Positions 14,415 through 24,086 of a stretch of DNA of 62,073 nt are shown here, in pieces (position 1 is the stretch's first letter; each line of letters starts with the position of its first letter). The notes beneath the pieces were generated by a model. That model did no database searches, was not told the origin of the DNA, and saw nothing but the letters and a program-made list of their open reading frames with translations. The DNA is from Phaeodactylibacter sp. GTDB lineage: Bacteria; Bacteroidota; Bacteroidia; Chitinophagales; Saprospiraceae. Made by a program: the position numbers and the translations under genes. The stretch spans positions 1 to 62,073 of the forward strand of contig NZ_JALEGS010000056.1 of NCBI RefSeq assembly GCF_022763345.1, written 5' to 3'.

Positions 14415-15976
14415 TCGGGGGTATCGTTTATCCTAAAACGCTCGCGCAGGGGCTTGGGCTGACGCCTGAAAGGCCAGATACCACCATCCGGCTCAGGGGC
14501 GGTGGGCAGTTCAAGTATTTTTTGGGCGGGCCATGTTTTTGGTAAACCGAGAGTAAGCGCTTTTTTATTGGCCAAAAGCGCTTCAAAGGGCCCAAAAATT
14601 TGCTGGAAAGCGTTGTAGTCTAGAGCATCGGGTGCTTCCGTATCCAGTTTGGAGCGTATTTGCTGAATGGCTTTGTAGTCCAACTGTTTGATGAAGGCTG
14701 TATCCGCATCACCGTACTTACCAAAAATAGCCGAGCGCGTTTCCAGAAAGAAAATATGGGCGGCTTTTTCCTGGCGATCCGCAAAGAAAATCTGAGCCCC
14801 CCTATGGTAAAGCATTAAGAATTGGGTATTGAACTCATTAACTTCAATTTCCCGATGGCTTAGTGCCTTCAAGCCCGCTTCCAGCAGTTGGTCTTCCGGC
14901 AGCGTGTCCTCTTTGGCCGAACGCTGCCAAGCCTCTAAACCTGTATATGCGGCGTCCAGTGCCTGCACATAGCTGTCGGGTGAAGCCTCCATGAGGTAAG
15001 CCTGGGCGCGGAGGCTTTCCATTTTTGCGATAAGGTAGTCCTGTTTTTGTCCGGGTTTGTGAATCCCGGTATCCTGTCCGCGGCTCACCTGCTGAGGGTT
15101 AATCAGTGGGGAAACGCGGTCAATTTGAGCCAAAACGCCGTAGGGTTTTTCATTTTTCAATTCCCACTGCGCCAGTGCCAGCCCGGCTTCAATTTGTACG
15201 GCTGTTGTGCCCTGTTCCTGTGCCTTTGTCAGAGCGGCCTTGGCTTCTTCAGAGGGCTGTCCGATGGCTAAAAGGGTTTGTCCCAGCAACAGGTGGGCTT
15301 CGGGGCTTTCCCCAATCTTCAGGGAAGCCTGGCAAGCCTGTGCAGCGGCGGCCCAATCTTGTTTGATGGCCAGCAGATGAGCTTGCTGCAAATAGATATC
15401 GGCAAGGAGGGGCGCTTCTTCGCTCTCTACGATTTCTACGATCTCGGCAGCAGACCGGGCGGCCTTCAGTGCCAGGTCGTATTGTTGGCGCTGCTCCTGA
15501 ATTTCAGACTCCAAAAGCGCAATCTCTGCGGGTATGAGCGGGTCGTCGAAGAATGGGTAAAGGCGTGCTTTGTCCAGGTGTTCTAATGCGGTATCGTATT
15601 GCCCCTCGGCTAAATGGATGCAGGCAGAAAGCTGTTCGTTCAATCCCAGGGCATCCGGGGCAATAGCCATGCGCAAATCCGCAGATTGCTGATTACACTG
15701 CCTGGCGGATTCCAGTTGCCCGAGGTGGAAGTGGTTGCCGGCCATTTTGAAATAGGCTTCTCCCAGGTCATATTTCCTTTGAGGATATGCTTTGGTGAAT
15801 GCAGACAGCGTGGCATTGGCCTCCTCGTACTGAAGCGCTTTGGCCAGGCTGTCGGCCTTGTGGAGCAGTTCCTGCGGTTGTGCCAGCGCTACGTTTATGC
15901 CAAAACACAGCATCAGGATGAGTCCGGAAAACAGAGGCAAAGGGTTCAAATCTGAAGTTGGTCGTTTGATTTGCAT
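14375..15976 (-). CDS. Secreted TPR-repeat protein
   Basis: About 533 aa with a signal peptide ending NVALAQ, followed by a helical repeat array of TPR type (EANATLSAFTKAYPQRKYDL, GEAYFKMAGNHFHLGQLESA, YDTALEHLDKARLYP, AAAAQACQASLKIGESPEAH). It probably works as a periplasmic or surface scaffold. ATG 15976 is preferred to 15988 because it places the signal peptide near the N-terminus. It lies 52 bases downstream of the second subtilase gene and may be transcribed with it. The C-terminal ~150 residues have no family I recognise. Confidence 0.75.
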   Translation of the reverse strand: MQIKRPTSDLNPLPLFSGLILMLCFGINVALAQPQELLHKADSLAKALQYEEANATLSAFTKAYPQRKYDLGEAYFKMAGNHFHLGQLESARQCNQQSADLRMAIAPDALGLNEQLSACIHLAEGQYDTALEHLDKARLYPFFDDPLIPAEIALLESEIQEQRQQYDLALKAARSAAEIVEIVESEEAPLLADIYLQQAHLLAIKQDWAAAAQACQASLKIGESPEAHLLLGQTLLAIGQPSEEAKAALTKAQEQGTTAVQIEAGLALAQWELKNEKPYGVLAQIDRVSPLINPQQVSRGQDTGIHKPGQKQDYLIAKMESLRAQAYLMEASPDSYVQALDAAYTGLEAWQRSAKEDTLPEDQLLEAGLKALSHREIEVNEFNTQFLMLYHRGAQIFFADRQEKAAHIFFLETRSAIFGKYGDADTAFIKQLDYKAIQQIRSKLDTEAPDALDYNAFQQIFGPFEALLANKKALTLGLPKTWPAQKILELPTAPEPDGGIWPFRRQPKPLRERFRINDTPDQTFNQSRKSSER

Positions 15977-16028
15977 ACGGCTCTCCAACCCTTAGAGCGG
16001 GCGGAATATTGTTTAGAACGTGAATTAA

Positions 16029-19004
16029 TTATTGCTTGATGACCCGCCGTACCATGCGGCCCATTTCCAGTTCGACAACAACAAAATAGGTGCCACCAGG
16101 CAAATCTTCCATTTGCACTTCGACGGGGACACCACCAGAGACCCGCCGCTCAAACTGCCGCAATGGCCGGCCGAGCAGGTCTACGAGTTGAATATAGGCA
16201 TCCTGGCTGTAGGGAAGCTTAAAGAGCAGAAACAGGTTTTCCCCAACCGGATTAGGAAATGCGGTAAGGTTGAAATCTGCGGTGTCTTCCGTGGTATTGG
16301 CAGGCGGCGTGCTGTCGGTAACGTCGACCCAAAGGGTGGCAGATTCGCTGCAGCCGGCAGCCGTTTCCACGACCACGCTTACCGGGTAGCGGCCAACTTT
16401 GGTGTAGGTATGGCTTGGTGCAGGGAGTTCACTGATGAATCCGTTGCCGAAATTCCAGCGCCAGCTGATAATGTCCAGACCATTCGCTACGGTCTCAAAG
16501 CCTACCACGCCTGTTTCTGTGGCGAGATCTACCGCTGCATCAGAGACCAGTATGTCCACGTCTCCGGCAGAGGTGCTGTTGCTGACCGGTACAGAGACAC
16601 TGCTGCGTTCGCAAAAGTAACCATAGCTGATGGACCAGTCATAGAAGTAATAATAAAGCCCGGTGCTGTCGGTGGCGCCGGTAATTTGTACCACCTGCTC
16701 TTCGGCTACAGGGAAAGCTGTTTCTCCGCTTGTATACTGAAGTGGGGCGCCAGCCACGAGTAGTAATTTATAGCCTTCTCCCTTAGGGACATCAAAGTTA
16801 AGCTCAATGGTATGAATGCCAGGCTCATCAATTTGAATGATCTTTGTCTTGTAGGTGTCATTGGGGCCGGTCAGGCGCAGCATTCTGCCACCGGGCTGAG
16901 AAGTCCTAACAGTAACGGTATGCAGGGTGAAGGGGTGGAAGGCATCAAAAACAAGCCCCTCCTGCGCGTTGCTTTCCTGGGGAGCACTGTCGGAAACATC
17001 CGGCGTCTGCAGCTGCGCTCTGATTTTTGCCTCCAGGTAAATTTCCTGGCTGCTCTGTACCTCATTTAGTTGGAATACGGGGCCTTCTCCGAGTAATTGT
17101 CCGCCTTCAGGGGCATCAAACCAGGTGAAGTCCGCGTCGGCATCAAAGTCTACCCGCAGTAGTGCACTGCCTCCCTGACACACGGCCGCTGCACCTTCAA
17201 GTTGTACGGGTATAGGGGCGTTGTCCAGGATTGTGACTTCCTTTTTCTGCCGGTTATCGAGGTAGCGCAGGTCATTTTGCTGATTGGCAAGTGTGAGTTC
17301 CACGTCGAAGGTGTAAGTTCCGGCTGAGGCTTCCATGGCAGGCAGGCTGATCCAGGTCCGTTCTCCGGGGAGAAGCTGCCCTGCCCAGTTGTGGAAGAGG
17401 CTTTGCCCACCAAGACTACAGGCTATCTCTAGGCTGGCAAGGGTATCAGAACCGTTGTTTTCCACGAGTATCCGGGTGGAAAGCGTATTGCTGCAGTAGT
17501 AAGGGGCCTGCTCTACGGTTAGCAGTGCCACATCATTGGCAGATTGTACCGGGGGCGAAGGCGTATGGCCCCGTTGAATGAGGTATTCATAAGCCGCAGG
17601 CAGATTGATTACCCCCATTCCATAATTATTGTCTTCTCCGGGGAGCCCTAGATCAATACAGGTGTAGTAAAGGACAAGCATCAGGGCTTCCCCTGTCAGG
17701 TTGGGAAAGGCTTCTTTGAGCAGGAGCAGCGCACCACTCACATGTGGGGCAGCCATCGAGGTGCCGCCAAGGGTACCGTATTCACCACCGGCCAGGGCAG
17801 AACGCACGGCAACGCCCGGCGCAGCCACTTCAGGCTTGATCAGCAGGCTGCCTTCCCCTCCGCAAACGGTGGGGCCCCGGCTGGAGAATTCTGCAACGGG
17901 CAGGTTAGGGGAGTTGCCATTGATGGCACCTACCGAAAACATACGTACCGTATCCCAGTTCTCCATAGGTGGGTCTCCGATGGTCAGTGGGTCAGGCCCT
18001 TCATTACTGGCAGAAAATACAACAGCAATCCCGGCAGCATAAACCGCATCTGCTATTTGTCTTTGTATGGGGTCTCCACAGTCGCTCTGAACCGGGTAGT
18101 CCCGGCTCCAGGAGTTGTTGATCACATCAGGTCGGTCACTGGTAGTAGCCGGGTTGCCATCAGGGTCCATCGCCCATTCGAAAATCTCAATGGCATCCAG
18201 AGCTGTACCGGCGGAAGAGGTACAGTCTGAAGTGGAACTGCCTTGCCATAACGCTCCGAAAGCAACGCCGATCGTGTCTCTGGCCACACGGTCAATACCG
18301 GTGATCGTGCCGCCAACGTGGGTACCGTGGTCGCCGCAGTAGTAGGGACGGTCTCCATTAGCCCAGGCCTGAGCCATAGGCATTTGCTGATAAGCGAAGT
18401 TGTGGCCGATTGCAGGGTGGCCGATGTCATGGCCGGTGTCCACCACGAGTACTTTGCGGCCGTAGCCAGTGTAGCCCAGGTTCCACATATAAGGAGCACC
18501 GATCACTTCCAGCCCCGGCTCAACACCATTGGGAGAGGGGGGCGCCGGCGCACTGTCACAGGCATCAGGGAAAGTCATTTTCCAGTTGATGTCCATCCAT
18601 TCTACAGCGGGAAGCTGACTGATTGCAGCTGCACCTTCCAGGTTAACCTCACAGGCGATGAGATTCGCGATCCAAAACTGCCGGGCTTCCTGTAAGCGCA
18701 CACCCGGTAGGCCGGAAAGGGTCTCTAAAAAAGAAGGCTGTAGGGTATTGGCACGTTCTTTAAGTGCGCTGATAATAATTTGACCGCGGTCTTTAACCGG
18801 AGTGGCTTTGGCTTTAAACCGGGCTTCTATAGCGGGCAAATCTACCTGATCACCAAGCAGGATTTGTACCGTCTTGTAGTCCTCCGGGGCACTTTCCAAT
18901 GCTTCCTGAAGTGCAGGGGCAACCCTTTCGAGGTTGAGGTTCTGAGCAGTTAAACTGACGTGGAACAGCCCAAGGCTGCTGAGCAGTAGTAACAATTGGC
19001 GCAT
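16029..19004 (-). CDS. T9SS-secreted subtilisin-like protease (copy 2)
   Basis: 991-aa S8 serine protease. After the signal peptide (ends VSLTAQ) a propeptide-like region spans ~22-145. The catalytic domain has Asp189 (VLVVDTGHD), His226 (CGDHGTHVGG), oxyanion Asn at INNSWS (~297) and Ser416 (GGTSMAAPHVSG), all intact. Downstream come a CARDB-like beta domain (~490-590), a module rich in aromatic residues ending YYYFYDWSISYGYF (~650-780), a PKD domain (WRWNFGNGF, ~850-900) and a type A sorting domain from AFPNPVGENL. It is a tandem paralogue of the next gene, 72 bases away. Substrate unknown; likely extracellular proteolysis. Confidence 0.92.
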   Translation of the reverse strand: MRQLLLLLSSLGLFHVSLTAQNLNLERVAPALQEALESAPEDYKTVQILLGDQVDLPAIEARFKAKATPVKDRGQIIISALKERANTLQPSFLETLSGLPGVRLQEARQFWIANLIACEVNLEGAAAISQLPAVEWMDINWKMTFPDACDSAPAPPSPNGVEPGLEVIGAPYMWNLGYTGYGRKVLVVDTGHDIGHPAIGHNFAYQQMPMAQAWANGDRPYYCGDHGTHVGGTITGIDRVARDTIGVAFGALWQGSSTSDCTSSAGTALDAIEIFEWAMDPDGNPATTSDRPDVINNSWSRDYPVQSDCGDPIQRQIADAVYAAGIAVVFSASNEGPDPLTIGDPPMENWDTVRMFSVGAINGNSPNLPVAEFSSRGPTVCGGEGSLLIKPEVAAPGVAVRSALAGGEYGTLGGTSMAAPHVSGALLLLKEAFPNLTGEALMLVLYYTCIDLGLPGEDNNYGMGVINLPAAYEYLIQRGHTPSPPVQSANDVALLTVEQAPYYCSNTLSTRILVENNGSDTLASLEIACSLGGQSLFHNWAGQLLPGERTWISLPAMEASAGTYTFDVELTLANQQNDLRYLDNRQKKEVTILDNAPIPVQLEGAAAVCQGGSALLRVDFDADADFTWFDAPEGGQLLGEGPVFQLNEVQSSQEIYLEAKIRAQLQTPDVSDSAPQESNAQEGLVFDAFHPFTLHTVTVRTSQPGGRMLRLTGPNDTYKTKIIQIDEPGIHTIELNFDVPKGEGYKLLLVAGAPLQYTSGETAFPVAEEQVVQITGATDSTGLYYYFYDWSISYGYFCERSSVSVPVSNSTSAGDVDILVSDAAVDLATETGVVGFETVANGLDIISWRWNFGNGFISELPAPSHTYTKVGRYPVSVVVETAAGCSESATLWVDVTDSTPPANTTEDTADFNLTAFPNPVGENLFLLFKLPYSQDAYIQLVDLLGRPLRQFERRVSGGVPVEVQMEDLPGGTYFVVVELEMGRMVRRVIKQ

Positions 19005-19022
19005 TGGATCAGTGTTTATGAG

Positions 19023-19066
19023 TTGGGAGCGTACTGAGGTAACCCAGACTCCGTTTCCGCTCCCAA
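19023..19066. repeat. Inverted repeat between the two subtilase genes
   Basis: Perfect 9-bp arms TTGGGAGCG (19023-19031) and CGCTCCCAA (19058-19066) around a 26-base loop. It could be a partial terminator or an mRNA-processing hairpin that sets unequal expression of the two proteases. Confidence 0.4.
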
Positions 19067-19076
19067 TTTACTAAAA

Positions 19077-22046
19077 TCATTTGGCTTTGACAATCCGGTG
19101 CACAGACCGTTTGCCGGCCATCTCCACAATGATCAGATACGTACCAGCCGGATGTGATCTCAGCGGCAGGGTGACGGTTTCAGATGGTGCGATATCCTGC
19201 GTGATTTGCTGCAAGGGCCGCCCCAGTACATCAGTAAGGGTGATCTGCACGTCCCGGAATCCGCCTCCTTTCAGTTGGAGGTAGACCTGCTCCTTCGCCG
19301 GGTTGGGAAAAAGGAGTAGCTCTGGGGCTTCTTCAGGGACTGAAGTAGATACGGGAGGCGTACTGTCAATCACGACAATCCTACGGGTCGCTGCATTGGT
19401 ACACCCTTCGGTGGTCGTGGCTGTCAGCCCCACGGTGTAGATGCCCGTTGTATCGTAAGTATGGGTAACGGATGCACCGTTTGCCGTTGTTCCATCCCCA
19501 AAATACCAGTTCCAGTTAGTGTACCCGTCCGTCAATACCGAGAAGTTTACAGCTCCGGAAACCGCAAGGTCCACTGTATCCAAACTGTTGCTGATAGCCG
19601 GCGCACTGCCTGTACTGTCAGTACTCACCGGAATCTCCAACGCACTGCGGCCACAGCGTTCTTTGTAGCTGATTTCCCAATCATAGAAGTAGAAGTAGGT
19701 CGAGCCGCCCATAGTGGAGGAAGTGATGGTGACCACGCCTGGTACGGTCATCGGGTAACCCTGGAAGCCACCGCTGTTGAGCATCAGGGGTTTGCCTGCA
19801 TTGAGGCGTAGAATGTACCCTTCTCCTGGCGCAATGCTGAGGTTAAGGTCGATTCGCTGTTCCCCAGCTTCCGTCACGTTGACAATCCTGGTAGTGACAG
19901 AGCCATCCGGTTTGACCAGCTGCAACAAACGGCCTCCGGTTTCCTCCGCATAGACTTTTACGGACCTTAGCGTGAAGGGGTAAAAAGCGTTGAACCGGAG
20001 CCCCCGGGACTGATCAGAGAACTGAGTATTCGTTCCGGAGTTATCGGGCCGGCCTACGTTTCGGATGGGGGAGGTCTCCGCATAGATCGTGCCCGATGCC
20101 GTGAGGTCTTCAAGCAGGAAAGGCGATCCGCTGCCCAAGGTAGCATTACTAGTTGGGGAAGAATGCCAGGTGATGTCGACGTTGCCATCAGCCAGGACCT
20201 GAAGCAGTGCATTGCCGTTTGTACAAACGGAGTCACCAACTAACATGGCCGGAGATACATCTTCTTCGAGGACGGTTACTGTGGTTTTCATGAAGTTGTC
20301 TTCGGGTCGTTCGTCCACCTGTCCGTTAGCAGAGACAATACCCATGACTGTTTCGTAAGTGCCTTCCGGCATATTTATAGCGGGAAGTTCCAGCGTCTGG
20401 ATTTCGCCGGGAGGCAGCAGGCCACCCCATTCGTATGTTTGTACCGGGCCGTTTGCCACCTGATATTCCAGAACCAGCTCCTGAAGGGTGTCAGGGCCAG
20501 CATAGGAAACGACTGCTTCCAGGCTGATGGTATTTCCGCAATTGTACTCCGGCGTATTGACCCGGAGTATCCGTGCATTATGATCAAAGGAACGTGGGAG
20601 CTCCGGCGTATGCCCCTCATCAATGAGGTATTGATAGGCGGCAGGCAAATTGATGATGCCCATTCCATAGTCGTTGTCTTCGCCTTCCGGACCAAGGTCT
20701 GTGGCAGAAAAATAAAGGGCAAGCATTAGGTCTTCACCCGTGAGGTAGGGAAAAGCCTCTTTGAGCAGCAGAATGGCCCCGGAAACGTGTGGCGCGGCCA
20801 TGGAAGTGCCAGAGAGAAAGGAGTACTCACCCCCAACATAAGCTGACCGTACTGAGGAGCCCGGCGCTGATACCTCCGGCTTGATGAGCAATGAGCCGGT
20901 ACCGCCACAGATGGAGGGCCCACGGCTGGAACCATTAGAGATAGAAAGACTAGGGTTGTTGGCATTGAGGTTGCCCACAGAGAATAGGCGCACCAAGTCC
21001 CAGTTGTTGAACTTTGGTGGAGTTATGCTTTCGGGGCTGGGCCCGTCATTACCCGCAGAGAAGACGACCGCTATCCCAGCAGCATAGAGGGCATCATAGG
21101 TTTCGAATACGCCATCGGCATCACAAAAGTTCGAGCCGCTGCGCCAGGAGTTGTTAATGACATCCGGGATATCATCAGTGGTGGCCGGGTTGCCGTCCGG
21201 GTTCAGGGCCCATTGAAACATGCCGGTAATGCCAGCGGTGCTCGTGTTGTTATCACAGCTGCCGCCCAGAGCGATACCGCTCATCCACTTGGCTTCATAG
21301 GCTACCCCGATGGTGTCGTTGGTGAGTCGGTCGAGCCCGAGGATTGTTCCGGCCACATGCGTGCCGTGCCCATTGCAATCTATCACATCTTCGCCCACAA
21401 AACTGGAACTTTGGCTTTGCAGGTGGTAAAGGAACTGATTGGTTAGCGCCGGGTGGTCAGGTTCTGTACCGGTATCCACGATGAGCGCCCGGGTGCCATA
21501 GCCGGTATAGCCCATAGCCCATAGCGCCGGCGCTCCGATGGCTTCCAGGCCTGGTTCTGCGCCATTTGGAGAAGGTGGTGCAGGGGCGGGGGCGCTTTCT
21601 GTTTCGATCCACTCTACCGGTGCATCGTACCCTATTGAAGCTACCGCAGGCAATTCACTGACCGCGTACACCGCTGCACGGGAGCCTTCGAAGAAAACCA
21701 TATTGCTAATCCAGTAGGGCTGTAAACTACCGGTGGAAATTCCTTTGATACTGCGCAGTTGTTCCAGAAAACCGGGCTGAGTGGAGGCTGCTTTGTCCAT
21801 AAGGGTTTGGACCACGATTCGGGCGCGCTCGTCAACGGGCAGTTGACGGGCCCGGAAATCAGCTTCGAGCGCCCGGATGTCTACCCGGTCCTTTAGCAGG
21901 GCATAGGCTTTGTAGGTTGATTTATTCTGGTTCAGGAGCACATCCTGGAAGTCGATGGTGATTTTTTCCCATTGTTGTGCCGGGAGCAAAGTGGTCAGGC
22001 AAAGGAGTGCCACGATACAGGCACGGGTTTTCCATACTAAATCCAT
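19077..22046 (-). CDS. T9SS-secreted subtilisin-like protease (copy 1)
   Basis: About 989 aa from ATG 22046 (signal peptide ends TTLLPAQ). S8 triad intact: Asp191 (ALIVDTGTEPDHP), His227 (CNGHGTHVAG), oxyanion Asn at VINNSW, Ser415 (SGTSMAAPHVSG). The domain order is the same as in its neighbour: propeptide, S8, CARDB-like, an aromatic module (TYFYFYDWEISYKERCG), PKD (WNWYFGDGTT) and a type A sorting domain (LFPNPAKEQVYLQL). A promoter-like TATCTTAC with an upstream TTG stands just before the ATG. The two proteases differ widely in sequence, so the duplication is not recent. Confidence 0.92.
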   Translation of the reverse strand: MDLVWKTRACIVALLCLTTLLPAQQWEKITIDFQDVLLNQNKSTYKAYALLKDRVDIRALEADFRARQLPVDERARIVVQTLMDKAASTQPGFLEQLRSIKGISTGSLQPYWISNMVFFEGSRAAVYAVSELPAVASIGYDAPVEWIETESAPAPAPPSPNGAEPGLEAIGAPALWAMGYTGYGTRALIVDTGTEPDHPALTNQFLYHLQSQSSSFVGEDVIDCNGHGTHVAGTILGLDRLTNDTIGVAYEAKWMSGIALGGSCDNNTSTAGITGMFQWALNPDGNPATTDDIPDVINNSWRSGSNFCDADGVFETYDALYAAGIAVVFSAGNDGPSPESITPPKFNNWDLVRLFSVGNLNANNPSLSISNGSSRGPSICGGTGSLLIKPEVSAPGSSVRSAYVGGEYSFLSGTSMAAPHVSGAILLLKEAFPYLTGEDLMLALYFSATDLGPEGEDNDYGMGIINLPAAYQYLIDEGHTPELPRSFDHNARILRVNTPEYNCGNTISLEAVVSYAGPDTLQELVLEYQVANGPVQTYEWGGLLPPGEIQTLELPAINMPEGTYETVMGIVSANGQVDERPEDNFMKTTVTVLEEDVSPAMLVGDSVCTNGNALLQVLADGNVDITWHSSPTSNATLGSGSPFLLEDLTASGTIYAETSPIRNVGRPDNSGTNTQFSDQSRGLRFNAFYPFTLRSVKVYAEETGGRLLQLVKPDGSVTTRIVNVTEAGEQRIDLNLSIAPGEGYILRLNAGKPLMLNSGGFQGYPMTVPGVVTITSSTMGGSTYFYFYDWEISYKERCGRSALEIPVSTDSTGSAPAISNSLDTVDLAVSGAVNFSVLTDGYTNWNWYFGDGTTANGASVTHTYDTTGIYTVGLTATTTEGCTNAATRRIVVIDSTPPVSTSVPEEAPELLLFPNPAKEQVYLQLKGGGFRDVQITLTDVLGRPLQQITQDIAPSETVTLPLRSHPAGTYLIIVEMAGKRSVHRIVKAK

Positions 22047-22165
22047 TGTAAGATAGTTTACTTGTGTACGAAACAATTAGGGGTGTCGGGAAGACTGCCA
22101 AAACTAAGGAATGATCGGAATTCAAAGGTAATGAGAATGTCAGGTAAACTGCAAGCCAATATACA

Positions 22166-22624
22166 TTACGGTGTACGCCGGTCGTCAATAGCCTCTGTGA
22201 TCAGGGAAAGACAAACGTTGAATTCTTTTTTCAGCCGCTGCTCCCAGAAACGAAGGACCAGCCAACCTTTTTCCTGTAGTTTTCGGGTGTTTTCCCGGTC
22301 GCGCTCCATATTCCGCTCTATTTTAGGGATCCAATAGGCGCGGTTGCGCTTAATGCTGTGCTGTTTCTCTTCCCAGTTGTAGCCGTGCCAAAATTCACCG
22401 TCAATGAACACCGCTACCTTGTACTTTTTGATGGCGATATCCGGGCTTCCGGGCAGGCTTTTGACATTTTTACGGTAACGGTATCCTCTGGCCCAGAGGG
22501 CCTTTCGCAACCGGACTTCCGCCTTGGTATCCTTCGACCGGATGCGGCTCATCGTCCGGGACCGTTGCTCGGAGATGTAGTGAGTCTGCGCTTCCTCGAA
22601 TCGGGGGACTTTCTTGTGGCTCAA
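22166..22624 (-). CDS. vsr: Vsr-like very-short-patch-repair endonuclease
   Basis: 152-aa PD-(D/E)XK-fold nuclease. The Vsr signature is clear: RSRTMSRIRSKDTKAE, LRKALWARGYRYR, the metal-site Asp in PGSPDIAI, VFIDGEFWHGYNW, and the C-terminal KIERNMERDREN...LQEKGWLVLRFWE. Classical Vsr nicks T:G mismatches that arise from 5-methylcytosine deamination and is paired with a cytosine methylase. No methylase is in the window. The Cys/His zinc ligands around CFWHHHHC of E. coli Vsr are replaced (EFWHGYNW), as in a Bacteroidota subgroup. A plausible later start is MSRIRSK. Confidence 0.85.
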   Translation of the reverse strand: MSHKKVPRFEEAQTHYISEQRSRTMSRIRSKDTKAEVRLRKALWARGYRYRKNVKSLPGSPDIAIKKYKVAVFIDGEFWHGYNWEEKQHSIKRNRAYWIPKIERNMERDRENTRKLQEKGWLVLRFWEQRLKKEFNVCLSLITEAIDDRRTP

Positions 22625-22730
22625 GGCGTAATGTTGTTTAAAGTAAAAGCGCCGTGGAGGCCCAATGGTTCATTTGCTCCTGCTCCAATATCCGCTCCAA
22701 CCTGGTAGGGGCCAGCCTTGTCCAAGCCGT

Positions 22731-23393
22731 TTACCTCGTCTCCACCCACTCGATGCCCAGGCCCTCGACTTCGGTTTCCTCGTCTACCTCCTCGAGGTAC
22801 AGATTGCCAATAGCGGCTTTGAGGCGGAGCAGGGTAGGGGCGGCCTCACTGCGGCGGATCGCCAGATCGACGGTAGCGGAAGTATCGAAGTTTTGGCCGA
22901 TCATGTTGAGCTGCAAGTGTTCGATGCTGCTCATCACGTTGCCCATCAGCCCATAGTCGAAGGAGAGGCGGTAGATTTCCTCAACGGTACGTTCTATGAT
23001 ATTGGCTTCCTGCAGGGCTGCTGCCGTGCTTTCGCGGTAGGCATTAATCAGGCCAGAGGTGCCCAGGAGCGTGCCCCCAAAGTACCGGATCACAATTACA
23101 ATCACGTAAGTCAGCCCAAAACTGTCAATCTGGCCCAAAATAGGCCGGCCGGCAGTGCCGCTGGGCTCGCCGTCATCATTGGCGCGGAAGTTGTTTTGGT
23201 CCAACCCCAGCCGGTAAGCGTAGCAGTGGTGGCGGGCCTTGGGATGGAGCTTGCGGACTTCCTCCAGGGCGGCTTTCCACTCCTCTTCGGTATAGGCCGG
23301 GTAGGCGTAGGCAATGAACTTGCTGCCCCGGTCGCGGAATTCGCCCGAAGCCATCCCGCTAATCGTCAGGTACGTATCTTTTAGGTTCGGCAT
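22731..23393 (-). CDS. yigZ: YigZ/IMPACT family protein
   Basis: 220 aa. The UPF0029 N-terminal domain includes the signature NDDGEPSGTAGRPIL and VIRYFGGTLLGTSGLINAY; a smaller C-terminal ferredoxin-like domain (DUF1949) follows. The IMPACT family is conserved from bacteria to man; in bacteria its role is poorly defined (nucleic-acid or ribosome-related). It is divergently arranged with the DUF1599 gene. On the minus strand a TTTG (23426-23429) lies 19 bases from a weak -7 box at 23399-23406. Confidence 0.9.
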   Translation of the reverse strand: MPNLKDTYLTISGMASGEFRDRGSKFIAYAYPAYTEEEWKAALEEVRKLHPKARHHCYAYRLGLDQNNFRANDDGEPSGTAGRPILGQIDSFGLTYVIVIVIRYFGGTLLGTSGLINAYRESTAAALQEANIIERTVEEIYRLSFDYGLMGNVMSSIEHLQLNMIGQNFDTSATVDLAIRRSEAAPTLLRLKAAIGNLYLEEVDEETEVEGLGIEWVETR

Positions 23394-23510
23394 CGGCGTG
23401 AAATTAATCTTTTACACACTGTTAACAAACCTTGCGAATCTATTAACAAGGCGTAGCGGTATTATTGCCATCTTTACCACATGGAATTCCCTATTAGGCA
23501 CGGGAGTGAG

Positions 23511-23518
23511 TATATTTG
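23511..23518 (+). promoter_or_regulatory. Bacteroidota -7 box (TATATTTG)
   Basis: Exact TAnnTTTG. It lies downstream of the first ATG of the DUF1599 reading frame and 16 bases before a TTG, so it argues for the TTG start. Confidence 0.55.
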
Positions 23519-23534
23519 CGCAAAACCACGCACC

Positions 23535-24086
23535 TTGAAAACCACACTGGAATCCTTCGACGAGATTATGGCAGCATGCCGGGAGCTATTTCGAAAGAAA
23601 ACCATGGACTATGGGACGTCCTGGCGTATCCTGCGGCCGGCATCTATGACCGATCAGCTGTACATCAAGGCCAAGCGTATCCGGAGTATCGAGGAAAAAC
23701 AGCAGCAAAAAGTGGAAGACCGGGTGGAAGACGACTATCGAGGGCTGATCAACTACAGTATTATGGCGCTGATTCAGCTGGAGCTGCCGGAGGACGCCCC
23801 GATAGAGCTGCCTTCCGAAGAGGCGGTTGCCCGTTACGATGCCAAGGTGGCCCTGACGCGGGAACTGCTCGAAGCCAAAAATCACGACTACGGGGAAGCT
23901 TGGCGGGATATGCGCATTGCTTCCATGACGGATCTGATTTTGCAAAAGCTCCTGCGGGTCCGGCAGATTGAAGATAATGCTGGTCAGACCCTGGTTTCAG
24001 AAGGGTTGGATGCCAATTATCTGGACATCATCAATTATGCTATTTTTGCACTCATCAAACTGAACGAACAAAACGCTTCATCATGA
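23535..24086 (+). CDS. DUF1599 protein (two tandem repeats)
   Basis: About 183 aa from a TTG at 23535 (LKTTLESFDEIMAACRELF). An ATG at 23481 is open but lies upstream of the promoter box, and homologues start near the TTG. The protein is an internal duplication: KTMDYGTSWRILRPASMTDQ near the N-terminus and KNHDYGEAWRDMRIASMTDL in the second half, each followed by KAKRIRSIEE or KLLRVRQIED and an INY-IM/FALI helix. The fold is probably an all-helical nucleotide-pyrophosphohydrolase-like unit (inference). The gene overlaps the next by four bases (ATGA), so the two are coupled; this pairing recurs in Bacteroidota. Confidence 0.85.
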   Translation: MKTTLESFDEIMAACRELFRKKTMDYGTSWRILRPASMTDQLYIKAKRIRSIEEKQQQKVEDRVEDDYRGLINYSIMALIQLELPEDAPIELPSEEAVARYDAKVALTRELLEAKNHDYGEAWRDMRIASMTDLILQKLLRVRQIEDNAGQTLVSEGLDANYLDIINYAIFALIKLNEQNASS

